Part shown: positions 11,248-24,306 of the stretch, piece by piece
Layout: the number at the start of each line of letters is the position of its first letter
Numbering within the stretch: position 1 is the first letter of the stretch
Assembly (NCBI GenBank): GCA_951804985.1
Contig: OX638131.1
Coordinates: 54,557,078-54,621,077, forward strand
Reading direction: 5' to 3'
From: Dryomyza anilis
Lineage: Eukaryota; Arthropoda; Insecta; Diptera; Dryomyzidae
Length of the DNA: 64,000 bases
Notes under the pieces: model-generated
Databases searched by the model: none
Told to the model about the DNA's origin: nothing
Seen by the model: only the letters and a program-made list of their open reading frames with translations
Position numbers and translations under genes: made by a program

Positions 11248-11684
11248 GATTTTCATGATTCAGCACTAGGAGGCCATCAGGGCACACTTAAAACATACTT
11301 TAGGATTAAGAAGCAATTTAAATGGAGGGGAATGGAGAAACAAATAAAATAAACTGTCCTAAATGTCAAATGAACAAAAGTTCAAAGTTAACAAAAATGC
11401 CAATGGTTTTGACAGATACGCCAACACGTCCATTCGATAAGGTTTATATGGACTTGGTAGGAATTTTACCTGAAACAGTGTCACGAAATAAATATATTTT
11501 AACTTTTCAAGACGATTTTTCAAAATACATGTGCTGCGTAGCTATCCCAGACGCGGAAGCAAGCACAGTAGCCAAAGCTTTTTACGAGGAAATTATCACG
11601 CGTTATAATATTCCGAAAATTTTAATTACAGATAATGGTTCAAATTTTGTGTCAAAATTATTTTCAACACGTGCAAGTTATTAA
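11248..11684 (+). pseudogene. pol: integrase zinc finger and core, unit 2
   Basis: It shares with unit 1 the split HHCC finger, the two catalytic Asp and the frame break after STRASY. Confidence 0.88.
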
Positions 11685-11695
11685 ACATTAAAAAA

Positions 11696-12004
11696 ATGCA
11701 TATAACACCTTATCACCCGCAGGCGAATGGCTCGTTAGAACGAAGTCACAGACCTTTAGCGGAGTATTTGAGATGTTTTGCAAAAGAGGATGGGTCCAAC
11801 TGGGACCAATGGTTGAATTCGGCAATGCATGTGCACAATAACACAGTGCATATGTCAACAGGGATAGTAATTTTGGCACTAATACTGTTATTGACCGCGT
11901 ATGTGGTATATTTGCGGTACCATCAACTATGTAAAAAGAAATCTAACAACAAAAATGTAGGAATAAATCGAGCAATTATTATTCAACTGTCTAACGACAT
12001 TTAA
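11696..12004 (+). pseudogene. Integrase-env anchor fusion, unit 2
   Basis: It has the same in-frame join as unit 1 (VHMSTG to IVILALILL), so the deletion predates the duplication of these units. The 3' noncoding tail (12,005-12,514) holds no gene. Confidence 0.85.
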
Positions 12005-12514
12005 AAAAAAAACATTAATTATATGAAAAGTATAAATATAAATAATAATTAAAGACATATTCAACAACTAAAATAAAAATTAAATGAATTATTTTCAATA
12101 AATATCGCAAAAAATTTAAAAGAAAACAAATCGTTGCACAAATTAAAGCATTTAATGATTTAGATGAATAAACAAGAAAAACAACAGAGCAACACGGAAC
12201 GCAGCGATTGCAAAGCGGTAACTTGATCAACTACTGTTTTGTCAATTGCATATTTTTAACGTTACATAAAGTATATAAATATCACTAAAACTGCGACCAT
12301 TAATTAAGTAATTGAGTAACGAAGATAAGCATTAATAAGATTCTTAAAATGAAAATAAGTAAAATAAATTATAATAATATGAAAAATAATTATTGATTTT
12401 AAATATTATTGTAAGTTAAATAAATTAACAAATATATTGAAATATTAATGATGTAATAGAAAAAACTATTATTCTTTTTAATAATAATTTTTTCTTAAAA
12501 TAAGGGGGGAAGAA

Positions 12515-13192
12515 TGTTGTGAATCAGAAACGTTTTTTTGTTGTATTTAAGAAAGCCTGCACATAACCAGTATGCACATAAAGTTCAAATCTAAAAGCAC
12601 AATAACAGATGCATGTTAACTTAACATAACGTCTACGACGTAACTGGAACAAGTACATAATGTTTAGTGCATACTTTCAGGAGATAAAATTAAGTCTACT
12701 TAAAAGCAACGAAAAATGCATTGGTTGCAATTTGATCCGAGACTCGCGCTAGCAAGTGTGCCGTCTGTTTAAAAGCAACAACAAAAGCATTGGTTGTAAT
12801 TTAAGTCAAGACTAACGCCAGCATGGGAACCAATTAAGAATTTAGCACATTGGAATTTTCTCAGTTAATGATTTCACAATATTAGTAAATATCTGATGTG
12901 GGGTTCATGAGGTTTTTAGTAGTACGTAGATTTATGAATATGCTTGCTTGCATTTATGAGATGTGTTTTAAGAAATAAGTATAAGCAAGGGGTTCGTGAG
13001 TCGCACGATACCGAGGTGATGAGTAGAGGTTAAGTTTAGTTTTTAAGCATGATGATTTGCATTGCCTTAGAGTGCAGGCGTGTTTTCAGTTTAAACTCAA
13101 GCTTGTAAAAATACTTATAATTAATAAAAGTATAAAGCAAGTCTAAAATATCCTTGCGTTTTTATTCAATAATAATTGTTAGGAAAGAATTG
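12515..13192 (+). repeat. Putative LTR of unit 3
   Basis: It aligns with 547-1,228, with a small internal loss near 13,117 (cttaaaaataattaat shortened). The leader to 13,932 is noncoding. Confidence 0.5.
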
Positions 13193-13932
13193 TGGACTTC
13201 GAGGGAATATTGTCACTGACGGTTTCATTAATAAAGGCAAGTACAAAAGGACCCCTGGAGCCCGCAAGAGTAGGTGACATTAAATAAAGAGAATGATAAA
13301 TAGATAAAATAGATTAGAAGCATTTAATAGGGAGAAGTAAAAATGAGCTAAAGAAACAAGGGCACAGGTAGATGGATAAATGTAATATAATTTAAATGTT
13401 ATATAAATTTAGATCAAAAATAAATAAATAAATAATAAAATAAAAAATAATATAATTTAAATAAATAAAAAAATATATATAATTTAAATGTAATATATTT
13501 TTAGTTCAATAATAAATAAAGTACAAAATACATATATATATATATAATATATATATTAATACGAATAAACACGCTGCTAACAGACACATGACACAACATG
13601 ACACAAACATGACACAAACAAAAAAAAACCTGAAGCAAACATGACTAATTATATATATTTGTTTACAGCAAGCGATTGCTGGCACAGCCGATGTTAAAAA
13701 CGAAACAAGAGAAGAAGCAAAAATCGACGATGAAAATCAACATGACTATTTTGATATATATATTTGTTTTCCAAAAGAATAACAAAATATAAATGTTAAT
13801 TTGTTTTAGTGAAAAAAGACGAAAAAACGAAACAAGAGAAGTATCAGAAATTGACAATTAACCAGTTTGTGTACCAAAAGAATAACTTTTTTCTTAGTGT
13901 GTGTATAAAATAATTTTATGTAGTATGTTAGG

Positions 13933-14575
13933 ATGGGGAGTAGCAAAGCAGAAAACTTGAATGATTTATTAGATGAAGCATTAAAGCCCAGATAACAATT
14001 CAAGGGGGTCCGAGATTCCCCGAGGAAGTGTACAGTTTGGAACAACGATCTGTAACCAGTCCAACGAATAGTATTCAAAACAATCATTTTCAAACTACCC
14101 CACTAAATCACAAAATATCAACCCAAAATAAAACAGTAGGATCAAAAATACGACCAACATTCTCTTTTTGCCTGAAAAAAGGACATACACGAGACGAATG
14201 TATTACGCGTAAAAACACACCGTTTTGTATAGAGTGTGAAAAATAAGTTCACGAATCTAGTTGGAGGTGTGCTTCCATTAGATTAGAAGCTCAAAATAAG
14301 GAAGGGTTTGGACGTACACAAAACCATCCAGTTGTTAATAGGGAATTTTTAAACAACAATTTGCAAGCAGGACAAAATACCGTACCAATAATAATAATAA
14401 TAGAAATAATAACAATAATAACAATGGGAATACCCCTAGAAATAATTTAAAATGTGATTGGTGTCGTAGACTTGGTCATGTAGAAACTGATTGCTACGCC
14501 AAGAGGGATTATCTGGCGAGGGAGAATAATGATCAAAACAAGGGAAACTACCAGGGGACCAGCCAAGACCAGTAA
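13933..14575 (+). pseudogene. gag remnant, unit 3
   Basis: It is as in unit 2, including VGSK before knuckle 1 and taagttcac in knuckle 2. Confidence 0.75.
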
Positions 14576-14708
14576 GCTGGGGACCCATTAAAAATAGCAA
14601 AATTAGGTCAAAAAGGGCAGAAATAGTAAATCATAAGGCTGAAGGGTCTGTGATCACATTAACTACCCAAACTCCTAAAAATAAAATATTGCAAATCAGA
14701 CGTCTGAA

Positions 14709-15002
14709 GTGACCGTTGATACACATATTGATCCACCGTGGTTTGATTGTGAGGGAGTGACAATGGTAATTTTTGCATTAATACATTTCTTTATATATAT
14801 GATAATAGCAATAGGGGCAAAAATGATTAAATTAGTAGCAGATGAAACTAATCGGCAAAGATGTGTATGGGAAGAAATGCAAATAGGTCAAAAGGTGAAC
14901 AATATGTTTACAGGAATGTTGAAAAAGTTTGAAAATTTTATAACATGTTATGATAAAAAAATCAGACAACAGTTGAGTGGATTAAATAAAAAGAGAATTT
15001 AA
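14709..15002 (+). CDS. Unidentified 97-codon ORF, unit 3
   Basis: It is identical in protein to the unit 2 copy. Function unknown. Confidence 0.4.
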   Translation: MTVDTHIDPPWFDCEGVTMVIFALIHFFIYMIIAIGAKMIKLVADETNRQRCVWEEMQIGQKVNNMFTGMLKKFENFITCYDKKIRQQLSGLNKKRI

Positions 15003-15005
15003 AAA

Positions 15006-15887
15006 ATGTACAATAGAAAGGGGGACTGCTTCAAATTGTCTAATGTAAGTGATGTGTTCATTGAAGTACCTTGCGAGGCAGCTAAAAATGGAAAACTCAT
15101 ATTACTAGTAGACTCAGGAGCAGATGCAAGCATAATAAAAGAAGGTGCAATGACACAACTACCGGAATTTGACAAAAATAGTAAGAAAGATTTTAATGGG
15201 GCTTTTGGTGGGTGCGTAAGGACGTTAGGCACGACCAATATACAACACAGTAATATAAAGTGGTTACATTTAATAATGCATGTAGTATCTCTTGAACAAG
15301 GAATACCAGCAGACGGAATAATAGGACGGGATAACATATGGAATAGATCCGTAATAAACGCAATTAATAATACCATAACATTCTACGATAAAGGAAAGAA
15401 TCACACTATCCGATTACCAATGAAAACGCGAACCGACATAGAAAATATTTATTACAATCATGAAATAAAAATCATGCCGAGAACCGCAAAAATAGTAGAA
15501 ATTACACTAAAAACAAAAATTCCAATTGTATTAATACATAAACAAGAAATTTATCCTGGAGTATATTTGGGAGAAAGCTTATCGAATGTTAACAAAAATA
15601 AAATTTATGTCTCAGTATTAAATGCTACAGAAAAGGACATTATAATAGACAACAATTTTAAACCGAAATTTTCAAATTTTAATCAGTATAGGGAATCAGA
15701 TACAAACAATTCTACAATAAATACTATAAATTCAGTGAATATAAAAAATAGGATTAATAGATTATTAGAAAAAATTAACATCGATGAATCTTTAAATAAG
15801 GAGGAAATCACATCATTACAAAATCTTTGTATTTCTTACCACGATGTTTTTCACTTAGAAGGTGACGAACTGTCAAACACGACATAA
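15006..15887 (+). pseudogene. pol: protease, unit 3 (frameshifted early)
   Basis: It carries the same 16-bp deletion and 293-codon endpoint as unit 2, which marks units 2 and 3 as sister copies. Confidence 0.85.
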
Positions 15888-16053
15888 CAACACAATGGAA
15901 TCAACCACCAATTTACCAAAAGCAATACAAACTTCCACACACACATAGAGAGGAAATTAATAGACAGGTTAACAAAATGTTAGATGCTGGCATTATATCG
16001 CCAAGCATATCACCCTGGAATTCACCATTCACCAGGTATTTCACCAGGTATTT

Positions 16054-16917
16054 CCTATCCCGCGAATAGATGAAATATTAGATCAATTAGGTCATAGTCG
16101 GTATTTTTCAACTTTAGATTTAGCAAGTGGCTATCATCAGGTCTTAGTAGAAGAAGGTAATAAAGAAAAAACTGCCTTCAGTACAGGACTTGGACATTTT
16201 GAATTCAATATGATGCCTTTCGGTTTAACAGGGGCACCAGCAACTTTCCAGAGAATAATGAATCACATCTTAACAGGGTTACAGGGTATTGATTGTTTTG
16301 TATATCTTGATGATATAGTTGTGTATGGGAAAAATATAAGCGAACATGAACACAGATTAAGTAAAGTATTACAGAAACTAAGAGACCATATTTTAAAATT
16401 AAATACCGAAAAATGTCAGTTTTTACGCCGTGAAGTTGTACATTTAGGGCATAAATGTTCAGAACTTGGTGCGCTGCCAGACCCCGCTAAGGTCGAATGC
16501 GTAAAAAATATTCCAGTAACAAGAAACAGAAAAGAAGTACAAGCATTCTTGGGATTAATTAATTATTACAGAAAGTTCATAAGCAATATGGCAAGGTTAT
16601 CTTTACCAATTAATAATTTACTTAAAAAGGATGTTAAATTTAAATGGACGGACGATTGTCAAAATTCATTTATTAAATTGAAAGAATCAATAATTTCACC
16701 TCCAATATTAGCATATCCAGATTTTACAAAAACTTTTTTACTAACAACAGACGTAAGTAACGAAGCAGTAGGTGCAGTCCTATCTCAAGGTGAAGTAAGA
16801 AGCGACCGACCGACCGCGTTTGCAAGTAGAACTTTAAATGGAGCAGAAAAACGATATTCTACTATTGAAAAGGAATTTTTAGCAATTGTTTGGGCCACAA
16901 AGAATTTTAGCGCATAG
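16054..16917 (+). pseudogene. pol: RT palm and RNase H, unit 3
   Basis: It has the same YLDD palm, terminal TAG and RNase H deletions as units 1 and 2. Confidence 0.9.
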
Positions 16918-17225
16918 CTATTAGGGCGACCTAAACTAAAAGGTATTGCAAATTTAAAAGGTCAGACATCCCGCCTTGCTCGTTTCCGACACAAATTATC
17001 GGAATATGATTTTGAAATATGATTTGAATTCCATATATAGAACCAGATATTACAGCCGTACAAACACGATCCAAAACTACACAATATATTTTAGATCAGC
17101 AAATCACAAAAATAAAACCACAAATCTGTACACCAGTCGTAGATGAAACAATAATAGATACAAATAATGAAACGAATTCAGCTCAAATATTAACTGATCC
17201 GGATGAAATTAAAACCGTGATGAAA

Positions 17226-17662
17226 GATTTTCATGATTCAGCACTAGGAGGCCATCAGGGCACACTTAAAACATACTTTAGGATTAAGAAGCAATTTAAA
17301 TGGAGGGGAATGGAGAAACAAATAAAATAAACTGTCCTAAATGTCAAATGAACAAAAGTTCAAAGTTAACAAAAATGCCAATGGTTTTGACAGATACGCC
17401 AACACGTCCATTCGATAAGGTTTATATGGACTTGGTAGGAATTTTACCTGAAACAGTGTCACGAAATAAATATATTTTAACTTTTCAAGACGATTTTTCA
17501 AAATACATGTGCTGCGTAGCTATCCCAGACGCGGAAGCAAGCACAGTAGCCAAAGCTTTTTACGAGGAAATTATCACGCGTTATAATATTCCGAAAATTT
17601 TAATTACAGATAATGGTTCAAATTTTGTGTCAAAATTATTTTCAACACGTGCAAGTTATTAA
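17226..17662 (+). pseudogene. pol: integrase zinc finger and core, unit 3
   Basis: Same split finger, two catalytic Asp and frame break as units 1 and 2. Confidence 0.88.
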
Positions 17663-17673
17663 ACATTAAAAAA

Positions 17674-17979
17674 ATGCATATAACACCTTATCACCCGCAG
17701 GCGAATGGCTCGTTAGAACGAAGTCACAGACCTTTAGCGGAGTATTTGAGATGTTTTGCAAAAGAGGATGGGTCCAACTGGGACCAATGGTTGAATTCGG
17801 CAATGCATGTGCACAATAACACAGTGCATATGTCAACAGGGATAGTAATTTTGGCACTAATACTGTTATTGACCACGTATGTGGTATATTTGCGGTACCA
17901 TCAACTATGTAAAAAGAAATCTAACAATTTTAAATATTATTGTAAGTTAAATAAATTAACAAATATATTGAAATATTAA
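17674..17979 (+). pseudogene. Integrase-env anchor fusion, unit 3
   Basis: The in-frame join is as in units 1 and 2. The C-terminal tail differs (NNFKYYCKLNK) because of the 3' tail deletion. Confidence 0.85.
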
Positions 17980-18045
17980 TGATGTAAAAGAAAAAACTAT
18001 TATTCTTTTTAATAATAATTTTTTCTTAAAATAAGGGGGGAAGAA

Positions 18046-18700
18046 TGTTGTGAATCAGAAACGTTTTTTTGTTGTATTTAAGAAAGCCTGCACATAACCA
18101 GTATGCACATAAAGTTCAAATCTAAAAGCACAAGTTACGTCTACGACGTAACTGGAACAAGTACATAATGTTTAGTGCATACTTTCAGGAGATAAAATTA
18201 AGTCTACTTAAAAGCAACGAAAAATGCATTGGTTGCAATTTGATCCGAGACTCGCGCTAGCAAGTGTGCCGTCTGTTTAAAAGCAACAACAAAAGCATTG
18301 GTTGTAATTTAAGTCAAGACTAACGCCAGCATGGGAACCAATTAAGAATTTAGCACATTGGAATTTTCTCAGTTAATGATTTCACAATATTAGTAAATAT
18401 CTGATGTGGGGTTCATGAGGTTTTTAGTAGTACGTAGATTTATGAATATGCTTGCATTTATGAGATGTGTTTTAAGAAATAAGTATAAGCAAGGGGTTCG
18501 TGAGTCGCACGATACCGAGGTGATGAGTAGAGGTTAAGTTTAGTTTTTAAGCATGATGATTTGCATTGCCTTAGAGTGCAGGCGTGTTTTCAGTTTAAAC
18601 TCAAGCTTGTAAAAATACTTAAAAATAATTAATAAAAGTATAAAGCAAGTCTAAAATATCCTTGCGTTTTTATTCAATAATAATTGTTAGGAAAGAATTG
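18046..18700 (+). repeat. Putative LTR of unit 4
   Basis: It aligns with 547-1,228 but has a short loss near 18,132 (cacaagttacgtctacg, against cacaataacag...acgtctacg) and a missing 'cttg' near 18,450. The leader to 19,440 is noncoding. Confidence 0.5.
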
Positions 18701-19440
18701 TGGACTTCGAGGGAATATTGTCACTGACGGTTTCATTAATAAAGGCAAGTACAAAAGGACCCCTGGAGCCCGCAAGAGTAGGTGACATTAAATAAAGAGA
18801 ATGATAAATAGATAAAATAGATTAGAAGCATTTAATAGGGAGAAGTAAAAATGAGCTAAAGAAACAAGGGCACAGGTAGATGGATAAATGTAATATAATT
18901 TAAATGTTATATAAATTTAGATCAAAAATAAATAAATAAATAATAAAATAAAAAATAATATAATTTAAATAAATAAAAAAATATATATAATTTAAATGTA
19001 ATATATTTTTAGTTCAATAATAAATAAAATACAAAATACATATATATATATATAATATATATATTAATATGAATAAACACGCTGCTAACAGACACATGAC
19101 ACAACATGACACAAACATGACACAAACAAAAAAAAACCTGAAGCAAACATGACTAATTATATATATTTGTTTACAGCAAGCGATTGCTGGCACAGCCGAT
19201 GTTAAAAACGAAACAAGAGAAGAAGCAAAAATCGACGATGAAAATCAACATGACTATTTTGATATATATATTTGTTTTCCAAAAGAATAACAAAATATAA
19301 ATGTTAATTTGTTTTAGTGAAAAAAGACGAAAAAACGAAACAAGAGAAGTATCAGAAATTGACAATTAACCAGTTTGTGTACCAAAAGAATAACTTTTTT
19401 CTTAGTGTGTGTATAAAATAATTTTATGTAGTATGTCAGG

Positions 19441-20083
19441 ATGGGGAGTAGCAAAGCAGAAAACTTGAATGATTTATTAGATGAAGCATTAAAGCCCAGA
19501 TAACAATTCAAGGGGGTCCGAGATTCCCCGAGGAAGTGTACAGTTTGGAACAACGATCTGTAACCAGTCCAACGAATAGTATTCAAAACAATCATTTTCA
19601 AACTACCCCACTAAATCACAAAATATCAACCCAAAATAAAACAGTAGGATCAAAAATACGACCAACATTCTCTTTTTGCCTGAAAAAAGGACATACACGA
19701 GACGAATGTATTACGCGTAAAAACACACCGTTTTGTATAGAGTGTGAAAAATAAGGGCACGAATCTAGTTGGAGGTGTGCTTCCATTAGATTAGAAGCTC
19801 AAAATAAGGAAGGGTTTGGACGTATACAAAACCATCCAGTTGTTAATAGGGAATTTTTAAACAACAATTTGCAAGCAGGACAAAATACCGTACCAATAAT
19901 AATAATAATAGAAATAATAACAATAATAACAATGGGAATACCTCTAGAAATAATTTAAAATGTGATTGGTGTCGTAGACTTGGTCATGTAGAAACTGATT
20001 GCTACGCCAAGAGGGATTATCTGGCGAGGGAGAATAATGATCAAAACAAGGGAAACTACCAGGGGACCAGCCAAGACCAGTAA
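19441..20083 (+). pseudogene. gag remnant, unit 4
   Basis: It keeps VGSK like units 2 and 3, but has taagggcac in knuckle 2 like unit 1. The three knuckles are damaged as in the other units. Confidence 0.75.
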
Positions 20084-20216
20084 GCTGGGGACCCATTAAA
20101 AATAGCTAAATTAGGTCAAAAAGGGCAGAAATAGTAAATCATAAGGCTGAAGGGTCTGTGATCACATTAACTACCCAAACTCCTAAAAATAAAATATTGC
20201 AAATCAGACGTCTGAA

Positions 20217-20510
20217 GTGACCGTTGATACACATATTGATCCACCGTGGTTTGATTGTGAGGGAGTGACAATGGTAATTTTTGCATTAATACATTTCTTT
20301 ATATATATGATAATAGCAATAGGGGCAAAAATGATTAAATTAGTAGCAGATGAAACTAATAGGCAAAGATGTGTATGGGAAGAAATGCAAATAGGTCAAA
20401 AGGTGAACAATATGTTTACAGGAATGTTGAAAAAGTTTGAAAATTTTATAACATGTTATGATAAAAAAATCAGACAACAGTTGAGTGGATTAAATAAAAA
20501 GAGAATTTAA
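20217..20510 (+). CDS. Unidentified 97-codon ORF, unit 4
   Basis: The protein is identical to the unit 2 and 3 copies; there is one silent change (aataggcaa). Function unknown. Confidence 0.4.
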   Translation: MTVDTHIDPPWFDCEGVTMVIFALIHFFIYMIIAIGAKMIKLVADETNRQRCVWEEMQIGQKVNNMFTGMLKKFENFITCYDKKIRQQLSGLNKKRI

Positions 20511-20513
20511 AAA

Positions 20514-21593
20514 ATGTACAATAGAAAGGGGGACTGCTTCAAATTGTCTAATGTAAGTGATGTGTTCATTGAAGTACCTTGCGAGGCAGCTAAAAATGGA
20601 AAACTCATATTACTAGTAGACTCAGGAGCAGATGCAAGCATAATTAAAGAAGGTGCAATGACACAACTACCGGAATTTGACAAAAATAGTAAGAAAGATT
20701 TTAATGGGGCTTTTGGTGGATGCGTAAGGACGTTAGGCACGACCAATATACAACACAGTAATATAAAGTGGTTACATTTAATAATGCATGTAGTATCTCT
20801 TGAACAAGGAATACCAGCAGACGGAATAATAGGACGGGATAACATATGGAATAGATCCGTAATAAACGCAATTAATAATACCATAACATTCTACGATAAA
20901 GGAAAGAATCACACTATCCGATTACCAATGAAAACGCGAACCGACATAGAAAATATTTATTACAATCATGAAATAAAAATCATGCCGAGAACCGCAAAAA
21001 TAGTAGAAATTACACTAAAAACAAAAATTCCAATTGTATTAATACATAAACAAGAAATTTATCCTGGAGCATATTTGGGAGAAAGCTTATCGAATGTTAA
21101 CAAAAATAAAATTTATGTCTCAGTATTAAATGCTACAGAAAAGGACATTATAATAGACAACAATTTTAAACCGAAATTTTCAAATTTTAATCAGTATAGG
21201 GAATCAGATACAAACAATTCTACAATAAATACTATAAATTCAGTGAATATAAAAAATAGGATTAATAGATTATTAGAAAAAATTAACATCGATGAATCTT
21301 TAAATAAGGAGGAAATCACATCATTACAAAATCTTTGTATTTCTTACCACGATGTTTTTCACTTAGAAGGTGACGAACTGTCATACACGCCGATACTTAA
21401 ACACGACACAACAACACAATGGAATCAACCACCAATTAACCAAAAGCAATACAAACTTCCACACACACATAGAGAGGAAATTAATAGACAGGTTAACAAA
21501 ATGTTAGATGCTGGCATTATATCGCCAAGCATATCACCCTGGAATTCACCATTCACCAGGTATTTCACCAGGTATTTCCTATCCCGCGAATAG
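20514..21593 (+). pseudogene. pol: protease and RT N-terminus, unit 4
   Basis: It is 359 codons like unit 1, without the 16-bp deletion. Differences from unit 1 include YPGAYLG (Val to Ala) and KHDTTTQ. The frame ends at the shared RT fingers deletion. Confidence 0.85.
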
Positions 21594-22546
21594 ATGAAAT
21601 ATTAGATCAATTAGGTCATAGTCGGTATTTTTCAACTTTAGATTTAGCAAGTGGCTATCATCAGGTCTTAGTAGAAGAAGGTAATAAAGAAAAAACTGCC
21701 TTCAGTACAGGACTTGGACATTTTGAATTCAATATGATGCCTTTCGGTTTAACAGGGGCACCAGCAACTTTCCAGAGAATAATGAATCACATCTTAACAG
21801 GGTTACAGGGTATTGATTGTTTTGTATATCTTGATGATATAGTTGTGTATGGGAAAAATATAAGCGAACATGAACACAGATTAAGTAAAGTATTACAGAA
21901 ACTAAGAGACCATATTTTAAAATTAAATACCGAAAAATGTCAGTTTTTACGCCGTGAAGTTGTACATTTAGGGCATAAATGTTCAGAACTTGGTGCGCTG
22001 CCAGACCCCGCTAAGGTCGAATGCGTAAAAAATATTCCAGTAACAAGAAACAGAAAAGAAGTACAAGCATTCTTGGGATTAATTAATTATTACAGAAAGT
22101 TCATAAGCAATATGGCAAGGTTATCTTTACCAATTAATAATTTACTTAAAAAGGATGTTAAATTTAAATGGACGGACGATTGTCAAAATTCATTTATTAA
22201 ATTGAAAGAATCAATAATTTCACCTCCAATATTAGCATATCCAGATTTTACAAAAACTTTTTTACTAACAACAGACGTAAGTAACGAAGCAGTAGGTGCA
22301 GTCCTATCTCAAGGTGAAGTAAGAAGCGACCGACCGACCGCGTTTGCAAGTAGAACTTTAAATGGAGCAGAAAAACAATATTCTACTATTGAAAAGGAAT
22401 TTTTAGCAATTGTTTGGGCAACAAAGAATTTTAGCGCATACCTATTAGGGCGACCTAAACTAAAAGGTATTGCAAATTTAAAAGGTCAGACATCCCGCCT
22501 TGCTCGTTTCCGACACAAATTATCGGAATATGATTTTGAAATATGA
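21578..22546 (+). pseudogene. pol: RT palm and RNase H, unit 4
   Basis: The TAG of units 1-3 reads TAC here, so the frame runs on through YLLGRPKLKGIANLKGQ to 22,546. This shows directly that the segment with the RNase H Asp (FTDHQP in unit 5) is deleted, not just out of frame. YLDD is present. Confidence 0.9.
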
Positions 22547-22749
22547 TTTGAATTCCATATATAGAACCAGATATTACAGCCGTACAAACACGATCCAAAA
22601 CTACACAAAATATTTTAGATCAGCAAATCACAAAAATAAAACCACAAATCTGTACACCAGTCGTAGATGAAACAATAATAGATACAAATAATGAAACGAA
22701 TTCAGCTCAAATATTAACTGATCCGGATGAAATTAAAACCGTGATGAAA

Positions 22750-23186
22750 GATTTTCATGATTCAGCACTAGGAGGTCATCAGGGCACACTTAAAACATAC
22801 TTTAGGATTAAGAAGCAATTTAAATGGAGGGGAATGGAGAAACAAATAAAATAAACTGTCCTAAATGTCAAATGAACAAAAGTTCAAAGTTAACAAAAAT
22901 GCCAATGGTTTTGACAGATACGCCAACACGTCCATTCGATAAGGTTTATATGGACTTGGTAGGAATTTTACCTGAAACAGTGTCACGAAATAAATATATT
23001 TTAACTTTTCAAGACGATTTTTCAAAATACATGTGCTGCGTAGCTATCCCAGACGCGGAAGCAAGCACAGTAGCCAAAGCTTTTTACGAGGAAATTATCA
23101 CGCGTTATAATATTCCGAAAATTTTAATTACAGATAATGGTTCAAATTTTGTGTCAAAATTATTTTCAACACGTGCAAGTTATTAA
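22750..23186 (+). pseudogene. pol: integrase zinc finger and core, unit 4
   Basis: Same split finger, catalytic Asp pair and frame break as the other family A copies. Confidence 0.88.
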
Positions 23187-23197
23187 ACATTAAAAAA

Positions 23198-23731
23198 ATG
23201 CATATAACACCTTATCACCCGCAGGCGAATGGCTCGTTAGAACGAAGTCACAGACCTTTAGCGGAGTATTTGAGATGTTTTGCAAAAGAGGATGGGTCCA
23301 ACTGGGACCAATGGTTGAATTCGGCAATGCATGTGCACAATAACACAGTGCATATGTCAACAGGGCAAACGCCTTGTCGTAATTTATACGGATTTGAATT
23401 TGACATGCCAACCAACCTAAAACGAAAATGTTCACCAATTTATAACAGTGAAGATTACAATAAGGTATTAAAATACCAAATACAGCGTACACATGAGATA
23501 GTCAGACAAAACCAAGAAAAAGCTAAGGAAAGATCTAAACGAAGTTATGATAATACATTAAATACGGTAGTTTTTAAGGAAGGAAATAAAGTTTTATTAA
23601 AAAACCAGAATAGGAAAAACAAATTTTCACCAATCTGGGTAGGACCCTATGAAGTCCTTTCGATAATAAGTCCTGTGACAACAGTAATCTGTATCAAGGG
23701 AAAGGAAAAAAATTCCACAATAACTTATTAA
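23198..23731 (+). pseudogene. pol: integrase C-terminal half, unit 4
   Basis: The 177-codon frame starts at the catalytic-Glu segment (GSLERSHRPL) and continues past the point where units 1-3 are cut. It includes TLNTVVFKEGNKVLLKNQ and FSPIWVGPYEVLS, the usual integrase C-terminal beta-barrel region of Ty3/gypsy pol. The stop is close to a normal pol end. Confidence 0.85.
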
Positions 23732-24306
23732 AAGCATATAACTCTTAAGTAATACACAAAACGAACAAATATTATTCACTGTCACTATAATTGGGGTAGG
23801 TCAGTGCTTCACTTTCATGGTCAAGAGCATTGTTTATGGAAACAAACGACAGAAAGATCATTGCACTTAAAATACAGATATAGGTTAGCATATCACACAC
23901 TACAGTGGAGGGGAGATAGAAGTGAGGAATTTATGTGTAGTTATAAGCGAAAAAAAAAAATATGCAATTCAGCAAAACTAAGCCACGGCACTAGCTTAGT
24001 GAAGCAGGGACCAGCTAGGCACCGATAAACAAGGTTAAAAAAAAAAATACACTGTCTCAAAAGACAATGAGAACGGCAAGCTAACCACAACAAGCATGTA
24101 CAACATGCGCGAATGCATGCGCAAAAATGCAATTTACTGAAAAAAAAAAAAATGTATATATATAAAAAAAAAAACAACGAACATACGGTTAAAGAAATGA
24201 AACTAAAAGATTTTAGTTACAAAGCAATATGCTTTGATTTATTTTACTTTATTTTATTTTTTTTTCTTTTCTGTATAATTTCATTTTCGTATAACTTAGT
24301 TTTCTT
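23732..24306 (+). other. Post-pol noncoding segment, unit 4
   Basis: No credible gene. It matches 32,765-33,334 in unit 5 with scattered differences. It contains A-rich runs and a T-rich stretch (24,240-24,300) just before the antisense coding block. Confidence 0.7.

Larger units (their letters stand above)
6521..12514 (+). mobile_element. Family A Ty3/gypsy unit 2 (defective)
   Basis: This second head-to-tail copy (5,994 bp) is nearly identical to unit 1. It differs by a shorter TA tract, a 16-bp deletion in the pre-RT region (near 9,896) shared only with unit 3, and retention of the segments that unit 1 lost near 2,196, 2,624 and 2,670. Confidence 0.9.
12515..18045 (+). mobile_element. Family A Ty3/gypsy unit 3 (defective, 3' tail shortened)
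   Basis: This copy of 5,531 bp shares the 16-bp pre-RT deletion with unit 2. Its 3' tail has lost about 0.45 kb: sequence jumps at about 17,926 from the lysine-rich end of the env anchor straight to the AT-rich block before the polypurine tract. Confidence 0.9.
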